A stretch of DNA of 64,000 bases from Argentina anserina. Taxonomy: Eukaryota; Streptophyta; Magnoliopsida; Rosales; Rosaceae. A program made the position numbers and the translations under genes. Shown here one piece after another: positions 1 through 12,830 of the stretch. The stretch covers positions 14,942,001 through 15,006,000 of the forward strand of contig NC_065872.1 of assembly GCF_933775445.1 (NCBI RefSeq), given 5' to 3'. How positions within the stretch are numbered: position 1 is the stretch's first letter; each line of letters opens with the position of its first letter. The notes beneath the pieces are model-generated. The model had not been told where the DNA came from and ran no database searches. It worked only from the letters and a program-made list of their open reading frames with translations.

Positions 1-516
1 CGTCAGCCCGTCGAGGTACGACATCGTCTCGTTCACCATCGCCGTGTCGTTGGCGTATTTCAGCGCCGACCAGCAGTCGTACTGGTACAGCAGCGCCGCG
101 CTCATCGCGGCACGTGCGCTCTTGACGCGCGCAAGTGCCAACTCGTAGGTGGCGCGGGAAATGCGGAACTCGGAGTTCCGCATCACGTCGAGGCAGTTAT
201 TCGCGGCCGTGGTGCGGTTCTGGTTCCCTTTGGAAGCTTCTAGAATCTGCGAGACCATCTTCTGGGCCGTCTTGAGCCCCTCGGAGGAGACGCGGATGGA
301 GAGGCCGATGGTCTGGACTGGGGTGGGGTGGGGTGGGAGGTCAGGGAGCTGGGTGAGGGAGGACTGACAGGAGTCGGGGAAGCGGGTGGCTTTGCAGGCG
401 AGCTGGATCTGGGTGGAGGCGGAGGGAGTGGTGGGGGAGTGGTTGTGGTGGCGGGCGGAGGAGAGGGAGAGGAAGAGGGTGAGGGTGAGGAGGGAGAGGA
501 AGGCGAGGGAGGCCAT
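1..516 (-). CDS. Pectinesterase / pectinesterase-inhibitor protein, N-terminal part (cut by window edge)
   Basis: The 172 codons from the ATG at 516-514 stay open to base 1, so the C-terminal part lies outside the window. Residues 1-21 are a hydrophobic Leu/Ser signal peptide, so the product is probably secreted to the cell wall. A PMEI-type helical domain follows: Cys41 and Cys50 bracket an ATRFPDS segment like the first disulfide of PMEI domains, and Cys108 (AANNCLDVM) and Cys148 (YQYDCWSALKYANDT) fit the later conserved cysteines. Such domains inhibit or act as pro-regions of pectin methylesterases, which de-esterify homogalacturonan. The SEFRIS and YQYDCWSALKYAND segments recall the Arabidopsis PME51-type proteins, which continue into a catalytic domain; a stand-alone inhibitor is not excluded. 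Third positions are almost all G or C, unlike the AT-rich surroundings. No in-frame ATG lies just upstream. Confidence 0.85.
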   Translation of the reverse strand, partial: MASLAFLSLLTLTLFLSLSSARHHNHSPTTPSASTQIQLACKATRFPDSCQSSLTQLPDLPPHPTPVQTIGLSIRVSSEGLKTAQKMVSQILEASKGNQNRTTAANNCLDVMRNSEFRISRATYELALARVKSARAAMSAALLYQYDCWSALKYANDTAMVNETMSYLDGLT

Positions 517-1094
517 GATGAATTTGGAGAGGGGGGAACATGGTTTGGAGAGTGAAGGGAAGCTGGGTTTTATGGGTTTTCTGTGATGGGTGGTCATAGG
601 AGACCGTGGTTGTGGTGGATTTAGTTAATGGGGCAACAGAATTTGGAGGGTAGTAAGAGTAATTGGGTTCATTATGTTTTGGGGGTTTTTCTTTCCGAAG
701 TGGAATTTGGAACCTACCCTCCAGCAAATTCACGAGATTGAGTCACGGGGGTGAGTGCGTTTTTGCTTTCGGCTGTGGTTGTGTCTGTCACGGATGGACA
801 GAGTGGAGGGGAATAGTGATGAAAGCTACAGTGGGGATTTGGGTGGTGGAGATTGGAGGGAAACGATCGAATTCGAAGAGTTGGGTTTGTTTTTCTGTTG
901 TTTTTTTGGAGTCTAGGAGGAATGAGATTGGATCTGGGTTGTTGACTGTTTGGGGAAGAAGGGAGAGGGATGATGGTGTGCAGGAAAGTTCAATAATGGG
1001 GAGAAGCATTGACTGACTTGTACAAAGTGGCAACGATAAAATAAGCGTGTCAATTGAAACTTGAACTTGAATATGTGATTCAGTGATTGTGATT
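517..1094. other. Upstream region of the pectinesterase-type gene
   Basis: This is the promoter side of the minus-strand pectinesterase-type gene. Short open frames on both strands lack family motifs and overlap each other. I could not assign a TATA box or transcription start with confidence. Confidence 0.4.
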
Positions 1095-1097
1095 TAA

Positions 1098-1942
1098 GAG
1101 CATCTTTACGGTTTGCACAAGTAATTGGCGGGGTCAGACCAAATTTTACTCCAATCAAATTAATATCATATTTTGCTTAAGTAAATTAATTTTTACACAC
1201 ACATATTCACAAATTGTTTAAACAAATCATATTTTCTATTTTTAAATCTAAACTGTTGATTTTATATTGATTAATCTTGGCCGTCCAATTTTATTTAAAG
1301 GGTCAAGCCCATTTTCTTTCTTTCTCTCTCTCTCTGCGTACCCAAAAAACCGGCCACCTTCCTCAGACCGTGTCGCCACCGTCGGGCCACCTATGGTCGG
1401 CACACCACCACCAAAATATTCATTTCATTCTCCTCTTCAAAACCAAGTCCTTGCATATGGGATTCGACCAATTTTACGACGAGATTGAGTTTTGAGGCAG
1501 GGGAGCTCCGACGTCGAGTTTCTCAGCTCCGGTGAGACTTATGGCATTGGGGTGATGAGTCTAACTTAATTTCTTGGTACCCAATTCATCCTTGTCTCAA
1601 TTTCTTTGATTTGAGACCGATTTGATTTCCCCTTTTTACTTTGTTCATCACCTTTGTCATGTCACCACCATCGATCTCGTCTTTCCATTGAGTTCTCCTT
1701 GCACCCAGACGTGCTTGGGGAGGACATGGAGTCACCCATGTGTCGTGGGCTCCGCCAGGCGGACGAGCAAAGGTCGGAGCAAATTATGCTAGAGCGATCG
1801 ATTGAGCAAAACCTTTCGATTTATTGGGCGAGCACAAGCAGCTCCGGTGCGAGCTCATATCTTGGCTTGCTCGAGCAAACCGTCACAGTCTCACCTCTTG
1901 CTCGAGCAGCTCACCTCCTCTTGCTCGCCGGTGAAGATGCCC
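1098..1942. mobile_element. Candidate Harbinger-type MITE
   Basis: The left end reads GAGCATCTTTACGG and the right end, reverse complemented, GGGCATCTTCACCGG, an imperfect terminal inverted repeat of the kind seen in PIF/Harbinger MITEs. TAA stands directly outside both ends (1095-1097 and 1943-1945), matching the 3-bp duplication of that superfamily. The 845-bp interior has a CT-rich stretch near 1318-1335 and no coding motif. Confidence 0.45.
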
Positions 1943-1945
1943 TAA

Positions 1946-2400
1946 AAGCTTTTCTCTTTTGTCACTAAAACAAGTTGATTGATCCATTATAATCCAAAAA
2001 TAAAAAGACCTAGAACTTGAGATATGTGTGTGTTGTCATCGGACGGGCTTGAAGAGACCGATGGAGTGAGTCTTTTGTGAAGAGTGGCACTGTAGAATGG
2101 GACGACTATGTTATCTAAATCGGCTGGAGGAAGGATGGGAGGGACAACGGTGGCTAGAGATGGAGCCGATGTTGTCCGACCTGGGAGAGCGCACATACAA
2201 CTTGAAGGTGGGTTCTAGTTCAAAGGTCGCAAGGTCGTGGATTCGTGGTGGTAATAGTGGTTGGATCGGTGGTGCTCGAAAACATATTCGTGGAATTCTA
2301 TTTGTTTTAGGTTGCTTACGTTCGTTCCTTGGAGGAGTCTCATCTCATTCCGGCTCAATGGCGGAGGATAGTGATCACTCAATGCAAGGACTAAAAAATT
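1946..2400. other. Intergenic DNA, nothing recognised
   Basis: A 101-codon open frame (2097-2402 +) and a shorter opposing frame are present but show no domain, no splice context and no start-site support. I see no gene or element here. Confidence 0.35.
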
Positions 2401-2459
2401 GAAATTATCGTTGATATTTCGGCAATAATTTCATTTTTTTTCGGGTAAGGATATATCTT

Positions 2460-2715
2460 TGCCATACCAAATTAATTTCGTCCGAAATTTTCGATATTTC
2501 CTGATATTTCCAATAAATTTAAATTTTGTGTACCTTTTAATATAATTTTCTATATAATTAAATTCAATTTCACTACCGATATTTTCGATATTTCCTCGAT
2601 ATTTCCCGATATTTCTCGATATTTTCTAATATTTCCCAATATTTCTGATAAATTTAAAAAAAATTGTACCTTTTAATATAGTTTTCTATATAATTAAATT
2701 TAATTTCACTACATT
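2460..2715. repeat. Local duplication with CGATATTTCC tandem repeats
   Basis: A segment of about 60 bp containing ACCTTTTAATATA and TTTCTATATAATTAAATT occurs at about 2514-2573 and again at about 2651-2713. Between and around the copies lies a run of degenerate CGATATTTCC decamers (2575-2645). More scattered copies follow near 3300-3360. It looks like the decayed interior of a transposon, but no termini were found. Confidence 0.6.
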
Positions 2716-3010
2716 TTTAGTTACACCTTTCATGATTATTATCCTATTTTTTCATGTCTTATTGGGTCATGGATTAAATAAATAAATTAAATTATTGTTA
2801 ATTCTCAATAGTTAAGTATGCACCGTATCATGTTAAATTATAATACAACTCACTATAACTATAAATTAATATTTATACCAGATTCTCTATGTGGTATAAG
2901 GTTCTAATAATTAAAATTTTGTACAAAGTCTTAATAATTTAAAATTTTATATCTCATAGATTTTCTACATTGTTATAAATCACTCATGCAATTTCATGCT
3001 CAATGTATCA

Positions 3011-3014
<4 letters not shown>

Positions 3015-3045
<31 letters not shown>
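3015..3045. repeat. (TA)n microsatellite
   Basis: Uninterrupted TA dinucleotide repeat in AT-rich intergenic DNA. Confidence 0.9.
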
Positions 3046-3048
<3 letters not shown>

Positions 3049-3674
3049 GTGATGACCTAGCCTTTCTTTGAGTTCTTAGTCATAAAAACATTCTATGTTT
3101 AAACTTTTAAAGTGTCAATTTTTCAGAATTCTCGACTATTGTTTCACCTCAAATACTATAACTCATTATAGACTAATAGTTATACAATATTTTCTTGTGA
3201 AATATAGTAGATTCAAAGAAACATCTCTCAAAATTCCATCCAAAATTTCCATGTTTTAATTCAAATTTCCATCAATTTTCTCAATTATTTTTCAAGATCG
3301 ATTATTTTCCGAAATTTCTATTTTTTAGACTCTCGATATTTCCGTAATCACCGATATTTTATTCCTTTACTCAATGTAGGTAAGCAATAAGAATAATTTC
3401 GTAACGGGTTTTAGTCTTCTACTTGAATATTGTTTCTTACAGTTCTATCAAATGATTCAAATCTGTAAGCTAATGGTGACATCAAGGAAGGAAATCCTGG
3501 AGAGAACTTACAACCTTAAACAACAAGTGAAACAAATGTGACAATAAGTAAATGGTAATATCCACGCTCATTAGGAATTTCAATTACAATTGGAGTTCTC
3601 TACGAACTTTCCCTCCCAACTAATCTGGAACGCTAGAAGTATATGTTTGATACTTTATGGAATATTTAGGGTCC

Positions 3675-4098
3675 TAGAGCATTTCTAACAACTTCTTTAA
3701 ACCATCAATAATCTCTATTATAAACCATCAATAATCTCTATTATAAAGGAAAAACTTAAGAATTTAGCTATAACAGCTCCTCTATATTTGTAGAATTTTC
3801 AAAACCTCTATAATTTTGAAAACAATCTCTAAACTTTATTAATTGCATTTACAACTCTCTCTTATTCTTCCTAAAAGGGAAAAACGTTAATAAAGTCAAA
3901 TATTAATATTCTTTAATTAGAACGACTATATAACATTCCCCTAATATTTTTTTATATTCATTAAATTATGCATGAATGCATTTAATTTTGTCGAATAATA
4001 TAGATGAGTTGTTGAAGTTTGTGACTTTTTTATAGAAATTTTGTGATTTCATTCTTTATAATAGAGAAATTTTACATGAGCTATTGGAGATGTTCTTA
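3675..4098. mobile_element. Candidate Tourist/Harbinger-like MITE
   Basis: The left end has TAGAGCATTTCTAACAAC and the right end, reverse complemented, TAAGAACATCTCCAATAG. These are similar inverted termini of the GAGCATCTCCAAC type common in plant MITEs. The AT-rich interior carries a direct duplication of about 27 bp (AAACCATCAATAATCTC twice near 3700-3745) and TCTCTATTATAAAG motifs towards both ends in inverted orientation. The target duplication is unclear (CTA versus TTA). Confidence 0.45.
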
Positions 4099-4402
4099 AA
4101 AGCTTTTGTAATCAGGAAAAAGTCTCAAAAGATTTGCTCAAAGGGTTCTTTTCATGGCACCTTTCCTGTTTTCAGTTAGCAGTATTCCAACAAAACAAAT
4201 CTCGAAAGCTACTAATTTTTTTTTTCAAATCGACTCAAAACAATAAGATGAAATTAAAAATCTATAAGCAAAAAGGTAGACTATAAGTCTATAATGCAAC
4301 ATAGAATATAGACGATTTAAGTAAGTGAAGGTACATAAAACTTAAATTGCTCAATATTCAGTCAATCAGTCCGGTGCAAAAACAAGCGTTTGATTGGCGT
4401 TC

Positions 4403-4537
4403 CACTACAAAACATTTGAGCAAAATTATAATATCTGACATTTGTATGAGTTTTGTGGGATTTTAAGCAATACCCACCCCACCAAAGGCCACACATTGCC
4501 CACAAATCTTTTCCTTTGCTCAAACTTTTTTGTAGTG
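4403..4537. mobile_element. Short CACTA-type MITE
   Basis: The element starts CACTACAAAACATTTGAGC and ends with the inverse, whose complement reads CACTACAAAAAAGTTTGAGC. TTC flanks both ends (4400-4402 and 4538-4540), the 3-bp duplication expected for CACTA elements. At 135 bp it is non-autonomous. It lies just beyond the 3' end of the resistance-gene relic. Confidence 0.75.
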
Positions 4538-4639
4538 TTCTAGCATCAGAACTCGGAAACTCTATTTTTCATTGACAACTTTCTTGAATTAAGAGAACAA
4601 AAGTTAACATTTGTATTTTGATTAATGTTTATTAGCGAG

Positions 4640-7303
4640 CAATCAGACTACCAAACTACACCACAAATCAAATAAAGTTTTGGAGACCGAAATTTACCCA
4701 TATAGTTGGACTTCTTCCTTGCTGCGGAAGGCAAAACCAGAGACGGAAAATTCGGGGCACCTCCATAGAGACAACTCTTCCAATGATGACACTCAATATC
4801 AAAAGTAGCACTTTCATAGCACAACAATGGAAGTTCTAGCAAACTTAAAAGCTTCAATTTTGGAAGGATGGTCTTCTTTCCAAAGAGCATCTATCTAGTA
4901 TTAATGAATTCAGCTGAGAAAGGCATACTTTGAAGGTTCTGAAACATTGTGGGCGGAGCAGGTCCCTCACACATGATTACTGCAGCTAGCTCCCACAAAT
5001 CTATCTTTCTCAATTTTAATCCTTGTGACACAAGCAAACCTTCTTCTTCATACCCAAACACATACTCAATCCCTTTGGTGGAATCAAAATACAGTTCTTC
5101 CAAGCTACAGAGACTTCCAAACAGCGCTGATGGTAAAACTTATGTTCCCCCAGTTGTGACAATTTATTACGTTCAAAACCTTAAAATTGAAGAGAGAGAC
5201 CCAGTTGGTAGAGATCTAAGGGAACATAACTCCCCGCAATCCACGTTCCACAAATGCAGCACTTCCAAATTCTCCAACACAGGTTTGCTTGGAACCCATG
5301 GCATTGTGTACATAATTCCCTCGGAATTCGGACCCAGTATATCGAGTCGCTTCAGTCTCGGTAACTTGCCAAGCTCAGATTCCACAAATATGTCAATCAA
5401 ACTTCGGCCCCTTTTCCAACGTAGACTCTCTGTTGCATACATTAAGTTGTTGCGAAACCAGTCCGGTAATTCACTGATCTTGTCAATCTTCAAGCATATT
5501 GAGTTATGGCCGTCAGCAAACTTCAAGGCTCCATCCATTTCTATGTGGTCGAAACTACCAACATATGTATCAAACCTAACCCAGTTTGGTATGAACTTAA
5601 CATTATCGGGAAGACATCGTGCATCGGAGATACAAACCTTTAGAACTCTTAATTTTGACAAGATAGTTACCTCGTCAAAGCCAGCATTGGTTCGTTCTCC
5701 TTCTCTCTCAACTATACTCCTCCACTCCTCTAATTCTTGGATGTACAATTCTTCTAAACTCTGCAACTTTGATATCACTCCGGATGGGAATCCATAAATC
5801 TTTCCACGGGTGCAATCCAACATCTTTAGATTGGTCAAGTTCCCTATTTCTGTAGACCACTCCGTCACCCCCAAATTTCTCATACTAAGAATCTCAAGCT
5901 TCTTAAGGTTTCCTAGTGTGGAAGTATTTTTAACTACATGGCCATCTAAATACAAAGCTTGCATTGGAGGTTGGTTAGGAGACTGAATGATTTGGATAAC
6001 AAATGAAACTTTACTCCAGCTAAGATCTCTAAGACCCTTCTATCAAGGAATGATCATCTCTCGAATTACTGTTTAGTAACAAAATCTGGAGATTTGGACA
6101 TACCAACTTTTCGGGTAGCTTTATGATAGCATTATTCATTAGTGAGACGACAGAGTAACAACCTTCATGTAATCCATTAAACCACATGCAGCTTTCACAC
6201 AAAAAAAAAAACATGCTCTGCAGATTGCACAATTTGAAGGGCTGCATCCCGAACAACATCATGCATCCTTACATATCTTCTCCCTTTTCCACTCTCCAAA
6301 AGCAAGCTAGAATATTTAAGGTGCCTGGCCACAGAATCAGCTCTGCCTCTGGCTTCTTCGAGTGTGTCAGCATCTTGAAACAATCCTTTGCCGATCGCAT
6401 ACCTGAACAAGTCTTCAATTGGAATGTCAAAGTCTCCTGGGAATAAGCAACACATCAATAAGTAGGACTTGTACTCCTCCTTCTTCAAGTAATCGTAGCT
6501 TTACATTATACATTTAAAAGCTTCTCCATTATCGTCAGGGTTGGCAGGTTGACTTCTATAGTTGTTGACATGCTCTATTCCACTCCACCAACTCTTTATC
6601 TCCAAGTGCCTTTGCAACTGTTATCAATGAAATAGGTAAACCCTTACATTCTCTAGCCACCTTCTTTGCCACACTCTCGAAATCGGGAGATTCGAAAGAC
6701 CTTCTTGCTATTATCTTTAAAAGGCCAAAGAATCTACTTCTGAGAGAACAATAACGGGGATCTTTTTGTTGCACTTCATGACATGATAGACATTCCATAT
6801 CCTAGTGGTCAGTAGGATTTTGGAATTGCACTCTCGAAGTTCCTGGTGGCTTGGAATTCCTATTTTTGATACCTTCATTTCCTCCCAAATGTCATCCAGA
6901 AGTATCAGTAGCTTTTCTTTTCTCATTATATCCTTCCTCAATCTAGCTGCTCTTCCAGAATTTGTCTCCTCATTGAATTTAAAGCCCAACTGCTCTGCTA
7001 ATGCATCTTGAAGTTTTTTGAAATCAGGTTTCTGGGATACGACAACCTTAATCACATAATCAATAACCCCATTTTTCTGGGCTTGTGAACTGACATGTTC
7101 CACCAAGTTTGTCTTCCCAACCCCGCCCATGACATAGACACCAACAACTGTAACCTCGTCATCTTTAAGCGCCTTCATAACTTCATCCGTGGCTTTTCTT
7201 GTTGCTTCAAATGCTTGGAAATCTCTTGTAGACTCAATTGCCTCAGGTGCTACCTTATTGAGGAGAACTTCCACAATGACGTTAACAAGTTCTTTATGAT
7301 TCC
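4640..7303 (-). pseudogene. CC-NBS-LRR disease-resistance gene relic (At4g27190/RPS2-like group)
   Basis: Read on the minus strand, the NB-ARC part (7303-6717) has the P-loop GGVGKT, kinase-2 LLILLDDIW and RNBS-B SKILLTTR. A second frame (about 6725-6556) holds CKGLPISL. A third (6488-6195) holds CLFPGDFDIP and the MHD-type VRMHDVVRDAALQI. Leucine-rich repeats follow in separate frames at 6262-6029, 5964-5173, 5103-4891 and 4890-4648 (for example LGNLKKLEILSM, LGKLPRLKRLDILG). Such proteins are intracellular immune receptors. The copy is broken: a frame change near 6722, stops around 6540-6500, a frame change at an A/T homopolymer near 6203, and further breaks between LRR blocks. The first exon part starts after a possible CGTAG acceptor near 7303. 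The coiled-coil region was not found, and a large transposon nest lies immediately upstream. Some breaks might be introns, but the in-exon stops make a pseudogene likely. Confidence 0.8.
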
Positions 7304-8372
7304 TACGAGCAAAAATTAATTATACGTCAATACTTAATTAGCAGACTATGTAGAATCAAATGTTCATAGAAAAATGTTAGGCGCTATAATATGTCGCTAG
7401 ATTCGGCGCCACAATCATATGTAGCATGTCACATAATATTGTCACGTCAGTAATTAAAATAGTAATAAAATATGTCATTTTAAATAGAAATACAATCTTA
7501 TCCATATCAATCCAATGACTTTAGATTATTATAAAAAAATAATTTTTTTATTTATCCTTTATTTTTTCCTTGCGATAATGCTATCAAAATGTAATTAATT
7601 TTTTTTCATATTTACGAAATTATGCTTGTATACATATATATATATATATATATCTGTGTGCGCGTAAAACATAGTTTCAAGATAGCGAAAAATATAGACG
7701 TGTGTGCGAAAAATATTTTAGTAAAAATATTTTATCCTAAGTAATTAATATATGACAGAAAAATGAAAACATGGTAACATACAATATTAATCTTAATTAA
7801 TATATGGCCTTAATATATAATATATGCATGGACAAAAATAATTTGTTACCTTACCGGTCCCATAAAATCTAATAAATTGTCATAAGATAATAGTCTTGTT
7901 TTCATCACTTGTAAGATAACTTTTTGAATAAATGTCGTAAAATAATTTTCAAATAAATGTAATAAGGTAACTAAATTGTCTGGAATTTAATTTATATTTA
8001 CTAAATATGGTATCCGAATTATGTCCATGAAATTATTTCCTTTTTTATCAAACGAAAATATTTCTTAATTTAATAATCATAAGGACTAAATATTAAACAA
8101 TGATAAGATTGTCTTTTTATTTAAAAATAGCATTTTATGACTATTTTAATTACTGACGTAGAAAACATTAGTAGATTATTAAATTAATTATAATCTTGAA
8201 AATATGTTTTACGCACACACATATATATATGTGTACAAGCATAATTTCGTAAATATGAAAAAAAATATTAATTACAGTTTGATAGCATTATCGTAAGGAA
8301 AAAAATTATATTTTTATAATAATCTAGAGTCATTAGTTTAACATGGATAAAATTGTATTTTTATTTAAAAAT

Positions 8373-8555
8373 TGTTTCAGGATGAAATAATGTGTATTAT
8401 TGAATGATATGGGGGCCTATATATAGGCATTACAAAACCACAATTCCGTAGGATTCGGAGTCCTAATCTATTACGGAGATGCTAATCTATCTCCTAACAG
8501 GAAACCTATTAGGCTAAGACACACACAAGGGTAGAATAATAATTCTCCCGGAACA
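8373..8555 (-). repeat. Copia 3' LTR
   Basis: This 183-bp repeat has TG/CA termini in the minus reading and a polypurine tract just outside. It matches 14558-14740 except at three transitions, and 61985-62169 is a more diverged relative. Confidence 0.9.
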
Positions 8556-8929
8556 CTCCCCATTGTGTCGCATGCCTAGGTTGCATGGTGCACACATCGT
8601 TGCCTCGGTAAAAACCTTGTCAAGCAAAATAAAAACCTCTTGGGTAAAAACAAAAGCTTGATCGAAGGAAAAAAGAGCACAACGCACCGTCTACATTTGA
8701 TAGCATCATGTGAGGTAGACTCCCCCTGATTAGTGCCATAATCATGGAGTACAAAAAACAACGTATACAACGTTCATTACATGCTTCTCAAACGTAGTCT
8801 TGGGCCAATGATTAATCATTAATCTAGCCACACATCCTTAGATCATATATGCTATACTTAGCCAAACTTAGATCTTAGGAAACAAGATTGCATAACAACT
8901 CAAAACAAGAGTTTGCAATGAAGATCAGA

Positions 8930-9275
8930 TTCTCGGATAGAATGACCTTCACTCACTTAAACAGCCATAACTTCTTCGCCAAAATAGGTATCAGCGAACC
9001 GTAAAATGTTCTGAAAAGTAGACACCCGTGGCTTTCCAGTGACATAAGGTTCACAACCTAATTCTATCGGAGCAGTTCACAATGCTCTGTCGAAGTTGAC
9101 TGACTTGCAAATTTCTGGACAGAACTGTCCTACTTTGCTAAAACGGCCATAACTCACTTAATATAATAGTTATGAACGAATGGTTAGTGTCCCTGGAAAG
9201 TAGACACATAGACCTTTCCAACGGTACCAATTTCACATTTCATCGAGCGAGCTGTCTTGTAGGTCTCGTTGAAGT
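8930..9275. repeat. Imperfect tandem duplication inside the Copia element
   Basis: Two diverged units of roughly 150 bp share, in order, CCATAACT, AAAGTAGACAC, CTTTCCA and GAAGTTGAC-like blocks (about 8960-9105 and 9140-9275). Confidence 0.55.
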
Positions 9276-9659
9276 TGACCTACGAAACTGAACAGATTCT
9301 GATTTGTCACATTCAATGTGTCTTTCACAAAAGAATGGGGGAATGGACCAATGAAGGACTGATTTTGGTCCGAGACGGAACCGTACGCATCCTCTACGCT
9401 ACCAGTGTCGACTACTACACCAAGACGTACGTTGATATTGCTGGAGCTGCTGGCAGGTTTGGTGTGGATAGGATTTGTGTTGGTTCACTAAGTGTAGAAC
9501 TAAACCCATGTCAATGGAGCAATGCAAGTCCAATGACGATGCATAGGCGCATAGTTAATCACATCATAATGAAAGCAATAGTGTTCCAACAACACTTACA
9601 TATATGAATCTATTGCTCATTGAATCTCTTCATCATCTATACTTAGACGGAATAGAGAA

Positions 9660-10100
9660 TCAAGAATCAGCTTTCATATGAACACATATGGGTATGAGTT
9701 CTTGCAACCGATTGTACTACGTTCTCTTGAATGTCGCAATCTGATTACATAAGCTCTCCGTGGTCTGGAGGCATTTAAAGTCCCTCGGGCACTCTCATAT
9801 CTGCGTCAAGATCCCTTAACAGATATTCTATGACTACTATCATATGCTGCAAATCAGTTTTCATGGACACTACTACTAATCAAGTAGCGGAAAGCAATTA
9901 TGTCCATAACGAGAGAATATAACTCATCGTAGTCAATACTAGGATAATGAGACAATCTTTACGCCATAAGTCTTGCATATATCACATGACTTCATCTTTC
10001 TCATTACACTTACGAACAACGATCAAAATAACAAGTCTTGTTCAGCCTGTATTGATTCTTTCCACTTCGGTCAAGTTGCTCATCGTTGATGCTTTTACAA
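9660..10100 (-). pseudogene. Copia reverse-transcriptase remnant
   Basis: Blocks such as CTCCGTGGTCTGGAGGCA, GCGTCAAGATCCC and AAGTAGCGGAAAGCAAT match, in order, the RT region of the related Copia at 63540-63960. Small insertions, deletions and stops prevent a continuous frame. It can no longer encode the enzyme. Confidence 0.75.
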
Positions 10101-12409
10101 CGGAATAAGAGCATAAGCGAATACATCGTCAATCATGGGAGATCAATCCATTAAACACATGCGCGCGTTGTATACGATCAATTTGTGAGAATTCTATTCT
10201 TCTCTAACATCAACAAAAGGAGTATATAGCGTTCCACAGAAACTTAGTTGATACACATGTTTAGAGAATATCTCTTGATGATGGGCGAAATACTTGTGCC
10301 TACGCATCTCGCTTCTTTCTAGTTTTGATTCCTGAGAATAATGGTCTCCCCCTCATCTAGGTAGGAGCCAAGACCGAAGCTATGACCTTTACTAGTCCAT
10401 CTTTGCATTTGCCGCCCTTGTTTTGTGGTGCAATACTACGGGCGCCGACAACACCACAGCGTACGATGGTGCCATCGCCGGCTTCCTTCCCACTGTCAGG
10501 GATGGTGCCAATGGTGCTAAGACCAGGTCATATGAAATTCTCTCATATTCTGAGAGTTCCAACCTTACTGGCACATCACAACATTTATGTTTGATCTTGT
10601 CACTTTCGCAATATCGGTAAAGTCATTGAGTATCGAATCTTTGACTTTCTGGAGGTAGATAATGCATTGAACATTTACTCACTTTGAGTATTGCGGGATC
10701 TTAATGAGACATAGTGTCACACCACGTTAATTCCTGGAGTTAAAACCGGAATGGGAGCCTTCCATATCTCCCCCTAACGACGGGAAGTATGTCTCATCAA
10801 AGTGACCGTCTGCTAATATCGCAGGATATAGATCAACAGTTGTAGATTGGAAATAGCGGACAAGTGTTGGTGATTCATAAATCATAACCAACCAGAATAC
10901 TTAATCGTTTCAAGTAGACCCATTGAGATAGCTACAATAGAGGCACATAAACAACTTTAACCAAATAGGCGTTTAATGAAAAGAACGTTGGGATCGTATC
11001 CAGTAACCATCTGGTACGCACTAAACGCTTGGCAAGTTGTGGGTCTGAAACGAATAAGTGTCACTGCATGCAACATCATTACATATCCCCATGCAAAAAT
11101 CGGCAGGTTAGTACCCATAACCAAGTCCGAGCTCTGCTAGATCGTACAGTGAATGAACATGAGGAATAATATGTTCAACGACGATCCTAGTAGATATGCA
11201 AAATGAAATCATCAAAGTCGTGGAGGTGAACTCTCCAACGGTATCCAATCAAATAGATTTGAGAGGATAGGAAAGGTGGTGAGCCCTTATGATGATGATT
11301 ATAGCTAAAAACTTTAACAAATGCTGCGTTTCTTGTGGATAGCAAAGCGACGTGTGACCAACGCGTCGATACTCTTAACCTATACCATAAAAATACCGAA
11401 AAATGTCCGTATTCGGTTGGATATGGTCCACTAATGTCACCTTAAATACTTTGTAATAATGGAATGTTCTCGGTTGGAGCCTTATCAAATAAGGACTTCT
11501 TTGAAATCTAGCAAAAGAACAAGCTTTGCAAAATGAGCGATGGGCATCAGAGATTGCCATGGAGGCATTAGAAAACACGGGAGGCATCACAAGCTCCTGT
11601 GAAGGATGGGATGCCGCTACCGATGGCCTAAATGCCATGGAGCCGCCGAGAAGGGCAGGCTCGGCCTCACCGTGCATGGCACGGATAGGCAGGGCCTCAC
11701 CGTGTGGAGCACGGGTGAGGTGGTTCTCCAATCGCTTCGTGAACATGAAAAATAGATGATAATGTGAATTTCAAAGAACTCGAATCATCATATCTTGTTC
11801 AAAATGACCAAAAAACGATCATTTCAAAACCGAGGAGACAACAAAACCGAACCCATGATTCAAAGAATCTTGAGTTACTTATAGCTATTGCTGCAGACAA
11901 GCAAAGATATGTCTGCAGGCTAACAAAGCTACTGTCTAAGCTTGAAAAAGCTACTGTCAATGAAATATGACAGATTTAATCCTCTATATTCTTAAGACAA
12001 ATATCAAGATGAAAATCCATCATTGGCATGTATGGCCTTTAAAACTTAGCAAGGCACGAAGATATAGAACACAATCTCCGCACGAGATCCGTAAAACAAC
12101 TACTTGCGCGGTAGGACAGTGTGGGTGGTTACGCAATTAGCAAAACACTCAATTTCACGGTGGGACATTCTCAAAATGAAGATTAAGAGAGTCAACGATG
12201 CGGTGAACTTCTCTAGACAATACGCCGTAGGATATTGTTAGAGGGGGGATTGAAACAAATGTGCAATCCCATCGAGTGTATCACATGGCAATAGAACTAC
12301 ATTCTTCAACTTAAGAGTTGGAAAAACATGGTATTGGAGTAGTTGAATACCAAACAATTTGGGTGGTAAAGACCATCCAATTAGTGCGGGTGGTCACCAA
12401 TAATAATAA

Positions 12410-12830
12410 AGTCGTTTGAGCTATGAAACGACTTGGAGAAAACCGGAAAATTAACCGGAAAACCATGTCAAAATAACTCAAAACTGGGTGAAATTTGGAC
12501 TGGGAAAACGTGGCAGTAAAAACTGCTGGAAATAGGCCGGAAAAATGACGAGAAACGACGAAAAAATAATCGGAAAAACTCGCCGGAAACCGGCGGCACC
12601 GATTGTCGGAAAACCGGCCGAAAACTGACCGGTATGGAGGCCGGAACTTCAGGTCCGACAGGGGACGCCGGTAGGAACCGGGTGGCGGTGCCGGAAACAC
12701 CGGAATATGGCCGGAAGGCGGCGAATACGCCGGAAAACGTTCCGGAAACGCCAGAACAGTAACCGGAAAAAACGACGTCAATTTTGACGTTCCGAGGTCC
12801 GTTTTCCAAATTTAAAAGGTCCAAAATCAC
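12410..12830. repeat. CCGGAA-rich, GC-rich stretch in the Copia interior
   Basis: Dense CCGGAA/GGCCGGAA words give open frames on the minus strand rich in Phe, Pro, Arg and Ser. The frames look like composition artefacts rather than a conserved gag domain. The stretch lies toward the 5' end of the minus-oriented element, where leader and gag would be. Confidence 0.5.

Noticed and set aside
341..733. 130-codon minus-strand open frame over the pectinesterase start
   Set aside because: It is a shifted frame of the GC-rich pectinesterase coding region, Pro/His/Leu-rich by composition; the MASLAFLSLL frame carries the domain.
12311..12830. Open frames of 120-156 codons on the minus strand
   Set aside because: They arise from a CCGGAA-rich low-complexity stretch in a decayed Copia element and show no domain.
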